Notes: generated from the letters alone by a model not told the origin. 64,000 nt of DNA from Pseudocitrobacter vendiensis (GCF_943590815.1 NZ_CALSBS010000017.1:42860-106859); one strand, 5' to 3'. Positions 10,880 through 22,813 are shown, counted from the first letter of the stretch. Translations and numbers: made by a program.

Positions 10880-10987
10880 ATGTCATCTTCGCTTTTCTCC
10901 CTCTCCAGCCTGAAACGCCTGGCGGGCGTATGCCTGCTGCTGGCGTTTATCTGGCTGGTCACCTGGTGGGCGGTATCACTGCCATGA
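10880..10987 (+). CDS. 35-aa single-TM small protein, first ORF of zinc operon
   Basis: ATG at 10880 follows GGGG at 8-bp spacing and lies between the Zur box and the ABC ATPase gene. The product has a basic LKR patch, then one hydrophobic helix (residues about 14-33) rich in Leu and Trp. Its TGA overlaps the ATG of the ATPase gene (ATGA), the same coupling used by the next two genes. No family recognised. It could be a real small membrane partner of the importer or a leader ORF that couples translation; without homologues the protein-level claim stays moderate. Confidence 0.5.
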   Translation: MSSSLFSLSSLKRLAGVCLLLAFIWLVTWWAVSLP

Positions 10988-11637
10988 TTGTGCTGGATAA
11001 CCTTCTTGTCGGCTATGACGGCGAGGCGATTGCGCCGCCTATTGATGGATGCATTACGCGTGGCAGCCTGATGGCGATTGTGGGTGAGAATGGCTGCGGT
11101 AAATCGACGCTGCTAAAAACCGTCGCCGGATTTATTCCGCCTGTAAGCGGGCGTGTGCACTGGCAGACGCGTCGCCCGGTTATCGGCTGGCTGGCGCAGC
11201 GGCAGGCGCTCGATCAGCAGTTTCCGGTAACGGTGCAGGACGTCGTGTGCCAGGGGGTATGGCCGCGCATCTCATTGTGTTTCGGCATTGATCGGATGGT
11301 GCGCCGACGCGTAGCTGACGCGCTGGATCGGGTAGGGTTGCTGTCGCTGGCGAAAACAGCGATAGGCAGTTTATCCGGCGGCCAGTTTCAGCGCATGCTT
11401 TTTGCCCGAATCTTAGTGCAGCAGGCCCCGTTGGTAATGCTGGATGAACCCTTTACCGGCGTCGATGAAACGACGACTGAGATGCTGATGTCGCTGATCC
11501 TGGATATGCAGCGGCATGGGCAAACGGTGCTGGCGGTGCTGCATGACAGCGAAAAAGTAGCGCGCTTTTTTCCGCAGGTGCTTGAGCTGGGCGGTGTGCG
11601 CGAAATATCCCCGATGTTACCCGCGAGGTCAGCATGA
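10984..11637 (+). CDS. zinc-type ABC importer, ATP-binding subunit
   Basis: 217-aa ATPase of the metal (ZnuC/SitB/AztA) class: Walker A GENGCGKST, signature LSGGQFQR, Walker B VMLDEPF, H-loop VLHDSEK. The start at 10984 gives a normal N-terminus for the family; a longer reading from 10930 would translate the TM helix of the small upstream ORF in a different frame. Stop overlaps the permease start by 4 bp. Zinc is favoured over manganese because of the Zur box and the ligand set of the binding protein. Confidence 0.93.
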   Translation: MIVLDNLLVGYDGEAIAPPIDGCITRGSLMAIVGENGCGKSTLLKTVAGFIPPVSGRVHWQTRRPVIGWLAQRQALDQQFPVTVQDVVCQGVWPRISLCFGIDRMVRRRVADALDRVGLLSLAKTAIGSLSGGQFQRMLFARILVQQAPLVMLDEPFTGVDETTTEMLMSLILDMQRHGQTVLAVLHDSEKVARFFPQVLELGGVREISPMLPARSA

Positions 11638-12509
11638 TCTGGCATACCTTTTTTCAACCGTTTATCGAGTTTGGCTTTATGCGTCGGGCGCTGATGGTGT
11701 GCCTCGCGCTCTCACTGAGCACCACGCTGCTGGGCGTATTTCTCCTGTTGCGGCGAATGAGCTTAATGGGCGATGCCTTGTCGCATGCCATTCTGCCCGG
11801 CGTTGCTGTGGGCTATTTAATGAATGGAATGTCATTGCTGGCAATGACGATCGGCGGTTTCGTGGCAGGGATCGCCGTGGCGCTGGGGGCGGGCTGGGTG
11901 AGTCGCCGCACGCTGCTGAAGGAGGATGCCAGTTTTGCCGGATTCTATCTGGGCTCGCTGGCGCTGGGCGTGACGCTGGTGTCACTGCGCGGCTCAAACG
12001 TCGATCTGCTGCATTTGTTGTTTGGCTCGATTCTGGCAGTAGACGGACCTTCGGCACTGTTTGTCGCGCTGGTGGCCAGCATCACGCTGATCGCTCTGGC
12101 GGTGTGTTATCGCGGCCTGGTGGTTGAAGCGTTCGACAGCAGTTGGTTGCAGGTGAATGCCCGCTGGCTGCCATCAGCGTTACACGGTTTATTCCTCGCT
12201 CTGCTGGTGCTGAACCTGGTGGCCGGGTTTCAGGTGCTCGGTACATTGATGGCGGTGGGCGTGATGATGCTGCCCGCAATAGCGGCCCGCTGCTGGGCAC
12301 AGACTCTGCCCGCTATGCTCGGGCTGGCGGGGCTTTGCGGCGTGCTTTGTGCCTGGATTGGGCTGAGCTTCTCGTGGGCGGCTAGCCTTCCGGCCGGGCC
12401 GGCTATTGTGCTGACCGCCAGTCTGATTTTTCTTTTTTCGCTGATTTTTGGCACGCGCAGCAGGCTGGCTTATCGCTTGCGAGCGCTTTTAACTGAGGGG
12501 ATGGTATGA
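11634..12509 (+). CDS. zinc-type ABC importer, membrane permease
   Basis: 291-aa inner-membrane permease of the ABC-3 (ZnuB/SitC) family with about eight to nine hydrophobic segments. The RRMSLMGDALSHAILPGVAVGY stretch near residues 40-60 is the family hallmark at the ATPase contact. Four-base overlaps on both sides place it in the middle of the operon. Confidence 0.93.
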   Translation: MIWHTFFQPFIEFGFMRRALMVCLALSLSTTLLGVFLLLRRMSLMGDALSHAILPGVAVGYLMNGMSLLAMTIGGFVAGIAVALGAGWVSRRTLLKEDASFAGFYLGSLALGVTLVSLRGSNVDLLHLLFGSILAVDGPSALFVALVASITLIALAVCYRGLVVEAFDSSWLQVNARWLPSALHGLFLALLVLNLVAGFQVLGTLMAVGVMMLPAIAARCWAQTLPAMLGLAGLCGVLCAWIGLSFSWAASLPAGPAIVLTASLIFLFSLIFGTRSRLAYRLRALLTEGMV

Positions 12510-13384
12510 AAATGAAGAAGGTAATTCTGGCGCTGGTGCTGGGGTTAATCGCGCAGGGTGCGATGGCGAAAACGCTCAATGTGGTCACCAGTTTTTCGGT
12601 GCTGGGCGATATCACGCAGCAGGTTGGGGGCGATGTGGTGAAGGTAACGACGCTGGTGGGGCCGGACGGCGATCCGCATACTTTTGAGCCGTCGCCGAAA
12701 GAGAGCGCATTGCTGAGTAAAGCGGATGTGGTGGTGGTGAACGGTCTGGGGCTGGAAGGGTGGATTGACCGTTTAGTCAAAGCGTCTGGATTTAAAGGCC
12801 AACTGGTCGTTGCCTCTCAGGGCATTGCCACGCAAACGCTGGAGGAAGACGGACAAACGGTGACGGACCCGCACGCCTGGAATAACGTGGCGAACGGCGT
12901 TATTTATGCGCAGAACATTACCGAGGGGCTCGCCAAAGCTGACCCGCAGGACGCCAGCGTCATTAAAGCCCGCGGTGCGAAATATGTCGCTAAGCTCAGG
13001 GCGCTGGATAGCTGGGTGAAGCAGCGTTTCAGCCCCATTCCGCGCGAGAAGCGTAAGGTGCTGACCAGTCACGATGCATTCGGCTATTTTGCCAAAGCCT
13101 ATCAGGTGGACTTCCTGTCGCCGCAGGGGCTGTCATCGGAAAGCGAAGCGAACGCGGCGGATGTCGGCACGTTGATTAAACAAATCAAGGCCGACGGTGT
13201 GCATACCTGGTTTATGGAAAACCAGCTTGATCCGCGCCTGGTCAAACAGATTGCATCCGCCACCGGTGCGCAGGCGGGTGGCGAGCTCTATCCTGAAGCG
13301 TTATCAAAACCGGGCGGTGTGGCGGACAGCTACGTGAATATGGTGCGGCATAACGTAGATACTATTGTCAAAAGCATGCAGTAA
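12506..13384 (+). CDS. zinc-type ABC importer, periplasmic binding protein
   Basis: 292-aa cluster A-I metal-binding protein with a signal peptide ending AMA near residue 21. Predicted ligands are H58 (GDPHTFEPSP), H123 (DPHAWNN), H189 (TSHDAFGYF) and E264 (LYPEALS). Three His plus one acid fits the zinc receptors of the AztC type better than the His2-acid2 site of SitA/PsaA manganese receptors. The His-rich loop of ZnuA is absent. Likely a second, ZnuABC-independent zinc importer like ZniCBA of Klebsiella; that naming is inference. Confidence 0.9.
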   Translation: MKMKKVILALVLGLIAQGAMAKTLNVVTSFSVLGDITQQVGGDVVKVTTLVGPDGDPHTFEPSPKESALLSKADVVVVNGLGLEGWIDRLVKASGFKGQLVVASQGIATQTLEEDGQTVTDPHAWNNVANGVIYAQNITEGLAKADPQDASVIKARGAKYVAKLRALDSWVKQRFSPIPREKRKVLTSHDAFGYFAKAYQVDFLSPQGLSSESEANAADVGTLIKQIKADGVHTWFMENQLDPRLVKQIASATGAQAGGELYPEALSKPGGVADSYVNMVRHNVDTIVKSMQ

Positions 13385-13392
13385 TGACTGTC

Positions 13393-13420
13393 ATCCCCCA
13401 GGCTCCATCGGGGGATTTTC
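13393..13420 (+). terminator. terminator of zinc operon
   Basis: ATCCCCC / GGGGGAT stem (13393-13399 with 13410-13416) ending in TTTT, 8 bp after the binding-protein stop. Confidence 0.75.
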
Positions 13421-13520
13421 CACTTTTTCTGAACCCCCCTCGTAAAATCGACACCTCGCCCCCATCTGTGTTGGGAAAGTGCTATCTTGTCCGACAGATA
13501 TCTACCTGATAGGAGGGGTG

Positions 13521-14014
13521 ATGACTGACAGCGAATTATTTCAACTGAGTGAAAAGGTCGGGCAAGCGCTGAAGGCGCAGGGCGCAACGGTAACCGCGGC
13601 TGAATCCTGCACCGGTGGCTGGATTGCCAAAACCCTGACCGATGTCGCGGGAAGTTCCGCGTGGTTTGAGCGCGGCTTTGTCACCTACAGTAATGAAGCT
13701 AAATCACAAATGATTGGCGTCAGTGCGGTGACGCTGGAACAGCACGGCGCGGTGAGCGAACCGGTCGTGGTCGAAATGGCCGTGGGCGCGTTACGGGCAG
13801 CGCGTGCCTCTTATGCGGTATCGGTTAGCGGCATTGCCGGGCCGGATGGCGGTAGCGATGAGAAGCCTGTCGGCACCGTGTGGTTTGGCGTGGCAAGTGC
13901 CGCCGGACAAGGTGTAACCCAGCGTGAATGCTTTGCGGGCGACCGGGAATCGGTACGCCGACAGGCCACGGCATTTGCCTTACAACTGCTCTGGCAACAA
14001 TTTCTACAAAACAC

Positions 14015-14018
<4 letters not shown>
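13521..14018 (+). CDS. pncC: nicotinamide-nucleotide amidase PncC
   Basis: 165-aa CinA C-terminal-domain enzyme deamidating NMN to nicotinate mononucleotide in pyridine nucleotide recycling. Family motifs TAAESCTGGWIAKTLTDVAGSSAWFERGFVTYSN and SGIAGPDGG are intact. The ATG at 13521 follows AGGAGGGG; a longer in-frame reading begins upstream of that ribosome-binding site. Stands directly upstream of recA as in E. coli, and its TGA overlaps the recA -35 box. Confidence 0.96.
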
Positions 14019-15163
<1,145 letters not shown>

Positions 15164-15183
15164 TAACCTCTCATCAGAAACAG

Positions 15184-15208
15184 AAGGGCTGCCGATGCAG
15201 CCCTTTTT
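15184..15208 (+). terminator. recA terminator
   Basis: AAGGGCTGC-CGAT-GCAGCCCTT followed by T-run. In E. coli the recA terminator allows some read-through into recX, and the same spacing is kept here. Confidence 0.85.
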
Positions 15209-15231
15209 GCATTTGAAGGAGCGGGAGAAAG

Positions 15232-15732
15232 ATGAACGAGAATACACCACGCCGCTCGGCGTATGCCCGCTTGCTGGATCGCGCGATTCGCATTCTGGCA
15301 ATGCGCGACCACAGTGAGCAGGAACTGCGTCGCAAGCTTATTGCGCCGGTGATGACGAAGAATGGCCCTGAACCTGTTGATGCACCAGAAGAAGATGTGG
15401 AAAAGGTCATTGCCTGGTGCCATGAAAACCGCTATCTCGATGATTTGCGATTTGTCGGACAGTTTATCGCCAGCCGCAGCCGCAAGGGTTATGGTCCCGC
15501 ACGTATTCGGCAGGAACTTGGTCAGAAAGGTATTCAGCGTAATGATATTGAACAGGCTATGCGCGAGTGCGATATCGATTGGGGAACGCTGGCGCGTAAC
15601 CAGGCGGAGCGTAAATATGGCGATCCATTACCGATCACATTTGCCGAAAAAGTAAAAATCCAGCGCTTTTTGCTCAATCGCGGCTATCTGATGGAAGATA
15701 TCCAGGAAATATGGCGAAATTTTGACGATTGA
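15232..15732 (+). CDS. recX: RecA regulator RecX
   Basis: 166-aa inhibitor of RecA filament growth. Repeated three-helix RecX units are visible ([55 protein letters not shown]). Start has AAGGAG upstream. Follows recA with only the terminator between. Confidence 0.96.
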   Translation: MNENTPRRSAYARLLDRAIRILAMRDHSEQELRRKLIAPVMTKNGPEPVDAPEEDVEKVIAWCHENRYLDDLRFVGQFIASRSRKGYGPARIRQELGQKGIQRNDIEQAMRECDIDWGTLARNQAERKYGDPLPITFAEKVKIQRFLLNRGYLMEDIQEIWRNFDD

Positions 15733-15862
15733 GCGCACGGGGGATTTTACTTCCCTTTAAAGAAAACTTATCTTATTCCCACTTTTTCCGTCTGGTAGCA
15801 AGTTGAACAACAAATGACCTGCTACGACGGCGACCATTCGTTAGCTTGATTTCAGGATAATT

Positions 15863-18490
15863 ATGAGCAAGAGCACCGCTGAGATCCGTCAGGCGTTTCT
15901 CGACTTTTTCCATAGCAAGGGACATCAGGTAGTTGCCAGCAGCTCCCTGGTGCCGAATAACGATCCGACCCTCCTGTTTACCAACGCCGGGATGAACCAG
16001 TTCAAGGATGTTTTCCTTGGTCTCGACAAACGTAATTATTCTCGCGCAACGACTGCGCAGCGTTGCGTTCGTGCGGGTGGTAAACATAACGATCTGGAAA
16101 ACGTCGGTTACACCGCGCGTCACCACACTTTCTTCGAAATGCTGGGTAACTTCAGCTTCGGCGACTACTTCAAACACGATGCTATTCAGTACGCGTGGGA
16201 ATTGCTGACCGGTGAAAACTGGTTCGCCCTGCCGAAAGAGCGTCTGTGGGTGACCGTTTATGAAACCGATGACGAAGCTTACGAAATCTGGGAGAAAGAA
16301 GTCGGTATCCCGCGTGAGCGCATCATCCGCATCGGCGACAATAAAGGCGCGCCGTATGCTTCCGATAACTTCTGGCAGATGGGCGATACCGGCCCATGCG
16401 GCCCGTGCACCGAGATCTTCTACGATCACGGCGACCACATCTGGGGTGGCCCTCCGGGAACGCCTGAAGAAGACGGCGACCGTTACATCGAGATCTGGAA
16501 CATCGTCTTCATGCAGTTCAACCGTCAGGCTGACGGTACAATGGAGCCGCTGCCGAAGCCGTCCGTCGACACCGGTATGGGCCTGGAACGTATCACTGCG
16601 GTACTGCAACACGTCAACTCTAACTATGAAATTGACCTGTTCCGTAAGCTGATTGATTCCGTGGCTAAAGTCACTGGCGCGACTGACCTGACGAACAAGT
16701 CACTGCGCGTTATTGCGGACCACATTCGTTCCTGTGCGTTCCTGATTGCTGATGGCGTTACGCCGTCGAATGAAAACCGTGGCTATGTGCTGCGCCGTAT
16801 CATTCGTCGTGCCATCCGTCATGGCAACATGCTGGGCGCGAAAGATACCTTCTTCTATAAGCTGGTTGGCCCGTTGATCGATGTGATGGGTTCAGCTGGT
16901 GAAGAACTGAAACGCCAGCAGGCTCAGGTTGAACAGGTTCTGAAAACCGAAGAAGAGCAGTTTGCCCGTACGCTGGAACGCGGCCTGGCGTTGCTGGACG
17001 AAGAGTTGTCTAAGCTGACTGGCGATACGCTGGACGGTGAAACCGCTTTCCGTCTGTATGACACCTACGGCTTCCCGGTTGACCTGACGGCGGACGTTTG
17101 CCGTGAACGCGGGCTGAAAGTGGACGAAGAGGGCTTTGAAGCCGCGATGGAAGAACAGCGCCGTCGTGCGCGTGAATCCAGCGGTTTCGGCGCAGACTAT
17201 AACGCGATGATCCGCGTTGATGGTGCATCAGAATTCAAAGGCTACGATCATCTTGAACTGAACGGCAAAGTCACCGCGTTGTTTATCGACGGTAAAGCGG
17301 TTGATAGCATGGCGGCCGGTCAGGAAGCGGTTGTCATTCTGGACCAGACCCCGTTCTATGCGGAATCTGGCGGTCAGGTTGGTGATAAAGGCGAGTTGAA
17401 AGGCGCGGGCTTTAGCTTCAGCGTGAACGACACGCAGAAATATGGTCAGGCGATTGGTCATCTCGGCAAACTGACGGCGGGTTCCCTGAAAGTGGGTGAC
17501 GCGGTGCAGGCCGACGTTGATGAAGCGCGTCGTGGGCGTATTCGTCTGAACCACTCCGCCACGCACCTGATGCACGCGGCGCTGCGCCAGATTCTGGGCA
17601 CGCATGTGGCGCAGAAAGGTTCTCTGGTGAATGATAAAGTTCTGCGTTTCGATTTCTCGCATTTCGAAGCGATGAAACCGGAAGAGATTCGCGCGGTCGA
17701 AGATCTGGTTAATGCCCAGATTCGTCGTAACCTGCCGGTTGAAACCAACGTAATGGATCTCGACGCGGCAAAAGCGAAGGGCGCGATGGCGCTGTTCGGC
17801 GAAAAATATGATGACCGCGTTCGCGTGCTGAGCATGGGCGATTTCTCTACTGAGCTGTGCGGCGGTACTCACGCTTCACGCACGGGTGATATCGGTCTGT
17901 TCCGTATTGTGTCCGAATCCGGAACGGCGGCAGGTGTTCGCCGTATCGAAGCAGTAACCGGTGAAGGCGCGATTGCCAGCCTGCATGCAGAAAGCGATCG
18001 TTTGGGTGATATCGCCCAGTTGCTGAAAGGCGATAGCCATAACCTGACGGAGAAATTGCGCACCGTTCTGGAACGTACCCGTCAACTGGAGAAAGAGCTG
18101 CAGCAACTGAAAGAGCAGGCGGCAGCGCAGGAGAGTGCAAACCTTTCCAGCAAAGCAGAAAACATCAACGGCGTTAAGCTGCTGGTGAGCGAGCTTTCCG
18201 GCGTTGAGCCGAAAATGCTGCGTACGATGGTTGACGATCTGAAGAACCAGCTGGGTTCCGCCATTATTGTGCTGGCGACCGTTGCTGACGATAAGGTTTC
18301 TCTGATTGCGGGCGTGTCTAAGGATGTCACTGACCGCGTTAAAGCAGGGGAGCTCATCGGCATGGTGGCTCAGCAGGTTGGTGGTAAAGGCGGTGGTCGC
18401 CCGGACATGGCGCAAGCCGGTGGTACCGATGCGACGGCGCTTCCAGCCGCGTTGGCCAGTGTGAAAGATTGGGTAAGCGCTAAGCTGTAA
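15863..18490 (+). CDS. alaS: alanyl-tRNA synthetase
   Basis: 875 aa (E. coli 876). N-terminal class II catalytic domain, editing domain with zinc-type ligands HSATH (about residue 566) and CGGTH (about 668), then a coiled-coil and C-Ala domain ending in [12 protein letters not shown]. Starts [21 protein letters not shown]. Located between recX and csrA as in E. coli. Confidence 0.99.
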   Translation: MSKSTAEIRQAFLDFFHSKGHQVVASSSLVPNNDPTLLFTNAGMNQFKDVFLGLDKRNYSRATTAQRCVRAGGKHNDLENVGYTARHHTFFEMLGNFSFGDYFKHDAIQYAWELLTGENWFALPKERLWVTVYETDDEAYEIWEKEVGIPRERIIRIGDNKGAPYASDNFWQMGDTGPCGPCTEIFYDHGDHIWGGPPGTPEEDGDRYIEIWNIVFMQFNRQADGTMEPLPKPSVDTGMGLERITAVLQHVNSNYEIDLFRKLIDSVAKVTGATDLTNKSLRVIADHIRSCAFLIADGVTPSNENRGYVLRRIIRRAIRHGNMLGAKDTFFYKLVGPLIDVMGSAGEELKRQQAQVEQVLKTEEEQFARTLERGLALLDEELSKLTGDTLDGETAFRLYDTYGFPVDLTADVCRERGLKVDEEGFEAAMEEQRRRARESSGFGADYNAMIRVDGASEFKGYDHLELNGKVTALFIDGKAVDSMAAGQEAVVILDQTPFYAESGGQVGDKGELKGAGFSFSVNDTQKYGQAIGHLGKLTAGSLKVGDAVQADVDEARRGRIRLNHSATHLMHAALRQILGTHVAQKGSLVNDKVLRFDFSHFEAMKPEEIRAVEDLVNAQIRRNLPVETNVMDLDAAKAKGAMALFGEKYDDRVRVLSMGDFSTELCGGTHASRTGDIGLFRIVSESGTAAGVRRIEAVTGEGAIASLHAESDRLGDIAQLLKGDSHNLTEKLRTVLERTRQLEKELQQLKEQAAAQESANLSSKAENINGVKLLVSELSGVEPKMLRTMVDDLKNQLGSAIIVLATVADDKVSLIAGVSKDVTDRVKAGELIGMVAQQVGGKGGGRPDMAQAGGTDATALPAALASVKDWVSAKL

Positions 18491-18509
18491 CAAAAATAAA
18501 TCCTGTGTG

Positions 18510-18538
18510 GGCGTCTTAACGTTAATTGTTAAGACGCC
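18510..18538 (+). terminator. hairpin after alaS
   Basis: GGCGTCTTAAC / GTTAAGACGCC, 11-bp perfect stem with 7-nt loop, 20 bp after the alaS stop. Only two T follow, so it is a likely but not ideal terminator. Confidence 0.65.
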
Positions 18539-18776
18539 TTGCATATGGAGTACTGATAACGATAAAGTCAGGTTGAAGTCATGTATATCGGCTAAACTTA
18601 CATTTAACAGAATGTGATGCAGTGACGGTTACACCAGATGTTTGTCACAGCGTACGTTTGGCGTTATGCACGAAGCGTTCAGGTCAAATCAAGGAAGCCT
18701 GAGGGTGAGTGTGTATATGATGGATATGCCGGGATACAGAGAGACCCGACTCTTTTAATCTTTCAAGGAGCAAAGA

Positions 18777-18962
18777 ATGCTGATTCTGACTCGTCGAGTT
18801 GGTGAGACCCTCATGATTGGAGATGAGGTCACTGTGACAGTTTTAGGGGTGAAGGGTAACCAGGTGCGTATCGGCGTTAACGCTCCGAAAGAAGTATCCG
18901 TTCACCGTGAAGAGATCTACCAGCGTATCCAGGCTGAAAAATCCCAGCAGTCCAGTTACTAA
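18777..18962 (+). CDS. csrA: carbon storage regulator CsrA
   Basis: 61-aa dimeric RNA-binding translational regulator (GGA motifs), apparently identical to E. coli CsrA. Key residues L4 and R44 (VHREEI) are present. CAAGGAG ribosome-binding site precedes the ATG. The 286-bp upstream spacer, with the alaS hairpin at its start, is large enough for the multiple promoters known in E. coli; I did not resolve them. Confidence 0.99.
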
Positions 18963-18970
18963 GTTCTCGC

Positions 18971-18990
18971 GTCTCACCTTCCGGTGAGAC
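18971..18990 (+). terminator. csrA terminator hairpin
   Basis: GTCTCACC-TTCC-GGTGAGAC stem-loop 8 bp after the csrA stop, with a pyrimidine-rich tail. Confidence 0.65.
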
Positions 18991-19209
18991 GCATCCTTCC
19001 CAGATTTCCCGTTTAACCTCTTCGTTTTCTTCTCGCTTTCTTCTCTTTTTCATCCTGTCGTGATTTTGTCGCCTCTGTTGCGCCACATTCTTTCTGTTTT
19101 GTTTTACCGTGAGTTAGCGATTTTACTGTTGAGAAAACAGTCTTTTTGCCGTTTTTAACGTCTAATTGTGCGCGAAGTGTGCAAACGATAAAAGGTCTCG
19201 AAAAATTGT

Positions 19210-19237
19210 TTGACTTATAAAGCCCAGAAAGTAATAT
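19210..19237 (+). promoter_or_regulatory. promoter of tRNA-Ser/Arg operon
   Basis: -35 TTGACT (19210-19215), 16-bp spacer, -10 TAATAT (19232-19237), followed by a GC-rich discriminator (GTGCGCC) typical of stringently controlled stable-RNA promoters. About 60 bp before tRNA-Ser. Confidence 0.7.
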
Positions 19238-19299
19238 GTGCGCCACGCAGCGACGAAGAGCTTTTAACGAGTTCTCCGAAGCACTCGAAAGAGGCGTGT

Positions 19300-19392
19300 G
19301 GTGAGGTGGCCGAGAGGCTGAAGGCGCTCCCCTGCTAAGGGAGTATGCGGTCAAAAGCTGCATCCGGGGTTCGAATCCCCGCCTCACCGCCA
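19300..19392 (+). tRNA. serV: tRNA-Ser (GCU)
   Basis: 93-nt class II tRNA beginning GGTGAGG and ending CCTCACC-G-CCA with encoded CCA. Long variable arm; anticodon GCT at 19334-19336 within CCT-GCT-AAG. Reads AGC/AGU. First gene of the tRNA operon, as serV in E. coli. Confidence 0.97.
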
Positions 19393-19396
19393 TTTT

Positions 19397-19473
19397 GCAT
19401 CCGTAGCTCAGCTGGATAGAGTACTCGGCTACGAACCGAGCGGTCGGAGGTTCGAATCCTCCCGGATGCACCA
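19397..19473 (+). tRNA. tRNA-Arg (ACG), copy 1
   Basis: 77 nt, GCATCCG...CGGATGC-ACCA, anticodon ACG at 19431-19433 (A34 is converted to inosine in the family). T-loop GGTTCGAATCC intact. Corresponds to one of the argQZYV genes; the individual letter cannot be assigned because all copies are identical. Confidence 0.97.
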
Positions 19474-19605
19474 TATTCTCCGAAATAGCAGTGGGTTTGT
19501 TGTTTCATGTTCCGCGAAATAATCGCGAGCACCAGGGAGGATAGCGTTGCTTTAGCAACGACCTGTAGGGCAAGGCGCAGCCGAGTAATCCTCCCGGATG
19601 CACCA
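19474..19605 (+). ncRNA. tRNA-operon repeat ending in tRNA 3' fragment, copy 1
   Basis: A 132-nt spacer whose last 19 nt (19587-19605) duplicate the 3' end of the preceding tRNA-Arg, including CCA. It contains the hairpin CGTTGC-TTTA-GCAACG and a GGGAGGA element able to pair with TCCTCCC of the tRNA fragment. A second copy is at 19886-20017. The layout resembles the tyrT-operon repeats that release rtT RNA; that relation is from memory. No functional tRNA is encoded. Confidence 0.6.
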
Positions 19606-19674
19606 TCTTACTTAACATTGCATTAGTGATGTTAAATCAGAGTAGTATCAGAGTAGTAAAGTAAGTTTCCCGAT

Positions 19675-19751
19675 GCATCCGTAGCTCAGCTGGATAGAGT
19701 ACTCGGCTACGAACCGAGCGGTCGGAGGTTCGAATCCTCCCGGATGCACCA
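19675..19751 (+). tRNA. tRNA-Arg (ACG), copy 2
   Basis: 77 nt, identical to copy 1, anticodon ACG. Flanked by two similar spacers that both carry the string GTAAGTTTCCCGAT or its near copy immediately before the tRNA, evidence of unit duplication. Confidence 0.97.
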
Positions 19752-19808
19752 TCTTACTTGATATCATTTCAGTGATATCAACATCGGCAGTAAAGCAAGT
19801 TTCCCGAT

Positions 19809-19885
19809 GCATCCGTAGCTCAGCTGGATAGAGTACTCGGCTACGAACCGAGCGGTCGGAGGTTCGAATCCTCCCGGATGCACCA
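19809..19885 (+). tRNA. tRNA-Arg (ACG), copy 3
   Basis: 77 nt, identical to copies 1 and 2. Followed immediately by the second repeat with a tRNA 3' fragment. E. coli has four tRNA-Arg genes here; this strain shows three complete copies. Confidence 0.97.
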
Positions 19886-20017
19886 TATTCTCCAGGATAA
19901 CAGCGAGTCTGTTGTTTCAGGTTCTGCGAAGACACCGCAGGCACCAGGGAGGAAAGCGTTGCTTTAGCAACGACCCATCGGGCGAGGCGCAGCCGAGTAA
20001 TCCTCCCGGATGCACCA
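19886..20017 (+). ncRNA. tRNA-operon repeat ending in tRNA 3' fragment, copy 2
   Basis: Second 132-nt copy. The hairpin CGTTGCTTTAGCAACG and the terminal 19-nt tRNA fragment (19999-20017) are identical to copy 1, while the first 50 nt have drifted. Selective conservation of the hairpin and the tRNA-like end argues for constraint or gene conversion in that part. Confidence 0.6.
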
Positions 20018-20186
20018 TCTTATCCAGAACAACAGCAAGTCTCTTATTTCCTCCCTTGATACACTTACAAAATCCTAATTTTTTCTAAACCCTTCCTCTC
20101 TGCCTATTTCCAACGCGTCTGTCAGCGACAAAAACCGCCTTTTACGTTAAAGTAACATCTCACTTTATCTTGTCTGTGAGAACGGG

Positions 20187-20753
20187 ATGTACGAACGCTA
20201 CGCGGGATTAATCTTTGATATGGATGGCACCATCCTGGACACCGAACCTACGCACCGTAAAGCGTGGCACGAGGTGCTGGGGCGTTATGGTATGCGTTTC
20301 GACGAGCAGGCGATGGTTGCCCTTAACGGTTCTCCAACCTGGCGTATCGCCCAGGCCATTATCGAACTTCATCAGGCCGATCTTGACCCTCATCTTCTGG
20401 CACAGGAAAAAACAGCCGCTGTTAAAGCGATGCTGCTGGACTCTGTGACGCCGTTGCCACTTATCGATGTAGTGAAAGCCTGGCATGGTCGTCGGCCAAT
20501 GGCGGTCGGTACAGGCAGCGAGAGCGCTATTGCTGAAGCATTGCTGGCGCATCTGGGCCTGCGTCACTACTTTTCTGCGGTTGTCGCCGCCGATCACGTT
20601 AAGAATCACAAACCTGCACCGGATACCTTCCTTCTTTGCGCGGAACGTTTAGGCGTTGCGCCGGAAAAATGCGTCGTGTTTGAAGATGCGGATTTTGGCC
20701 TGCAGGCGGCCAGAAGCGCCGGTATGGACGCTGTGGATGTCCGTCTGCTGTGA
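20187..20753 (+). CDS. yqaB: HAD fructose-1-phosphate phosphatase YqaB
   Basis: 188-aa HAD hydrolase with DxDxT motif FDMDGTILDTEP (residues about 10-21), a cap, motif III Lys in KNHKPAPD and VFEDADFG as motif IV. The E. coli enzyme dephosphorylates fructose 1-phosphate and 6-phosphogluconate. Same length as E. coli. Overlaps yqaA by 4 bp. Confidence 0.95.
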   Translation: MYERYAGLIFDMDGTILDTEPTHRKAWHEVLGRYGMRFDEQAMVALNGSPTWRIAQAIIELHQADLDPHLLAQEKTAAVKAMLLDSVTPLPLIDVVKAWHGRRPMAVGTGSESAIAEALLAHLGLRHYFSAVVAADHVKNHKPAPDTFLLCAERLGVAPEKCVVFEDADFGLQAARSAGMDAVDVRLL

Positions 20754-21178
20754 GTGACGGGCTGGCGCTGGCGTCGTTATTCGCCAGCAGCTTTCTGAGC
20801 GCCACGCTGCTGCCGGGCAACTCGGAAGCGGTACTCGTGGCGCTTCTCGTCTCTGGCCTCAGCCACCCCTGGCTTTTAGTATTAATAGCAACAATGGGTA
20901 ATAGCCTTGGTGGGGCAACAAACGTTATCCTTGGACGGTTGTTTCCCGTGCGTAAGCAATCGCGCTGGCAGGAAAAAGCGACATCCTGGTTAAAACGTTA
21001 CGGCGCAGCCACACTGTTACTGAGCTGGATGCCCGTTATCGGTGATTTACTGTGTCTGCTGGCGGGATGGATGCGCATCTCCTGGGGACCGGTGCTCTTT
21101 TTTTTATGTCTTGGAAAAGCGTTACGCTACATCGCTGTAGCGGCGGCGACACTCCAGGGTATGACGTGGTGGCACTAA
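20750..21178 (+). CDS. yqaA: inner-membrane protein YqaA (SNARE-associated/DedA-like)
   Basis: 142 aa, four to five hydrophobic segments, with ATLLPGNSEAVLVALL and WMPVIGDLLCLLAGWMRISWG matching E. coli YqaA, which has the same length. GTG start at 20750 overlaps the yqaB TGA (GTGA). Member of the DedA/VTT superfamily; the transported substrate is unknown. Confidence 0.93.
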   Translation: MSDGLALASLFASSFLSATLLPGNSEAVLVALLVSGLSHPWLLVLIATMGNSLGGATNVILGRLFPVRKQSRWQEKATSWLKRYGAATLLLSWMPVIGDLLCLLAGWMRISWGPVLFFLCLGKALRYIAVAAATLQGMTWWH

Positions 21179-21229
21179 TTGGATTGCTTGTGACCTTTAA
21201 TCGTCAACCATTACAATTATGCTTAATAA

Positions 21230-22813
<1,584 letters not shown>

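Noticed and set aside
15773..16612. 279-codon minus-strand frame opposite alaS 5' end
   Set aside because: Antisense of a near-invariant synthetase gene; low-complexity Arg/Val-rich translation.
19587..19605. Possible fourth tRNA-Arg
   Set aside because: Only the last 19 nt of the tRNA are present; no D-arm, anticodon or 5' acceptor strand.
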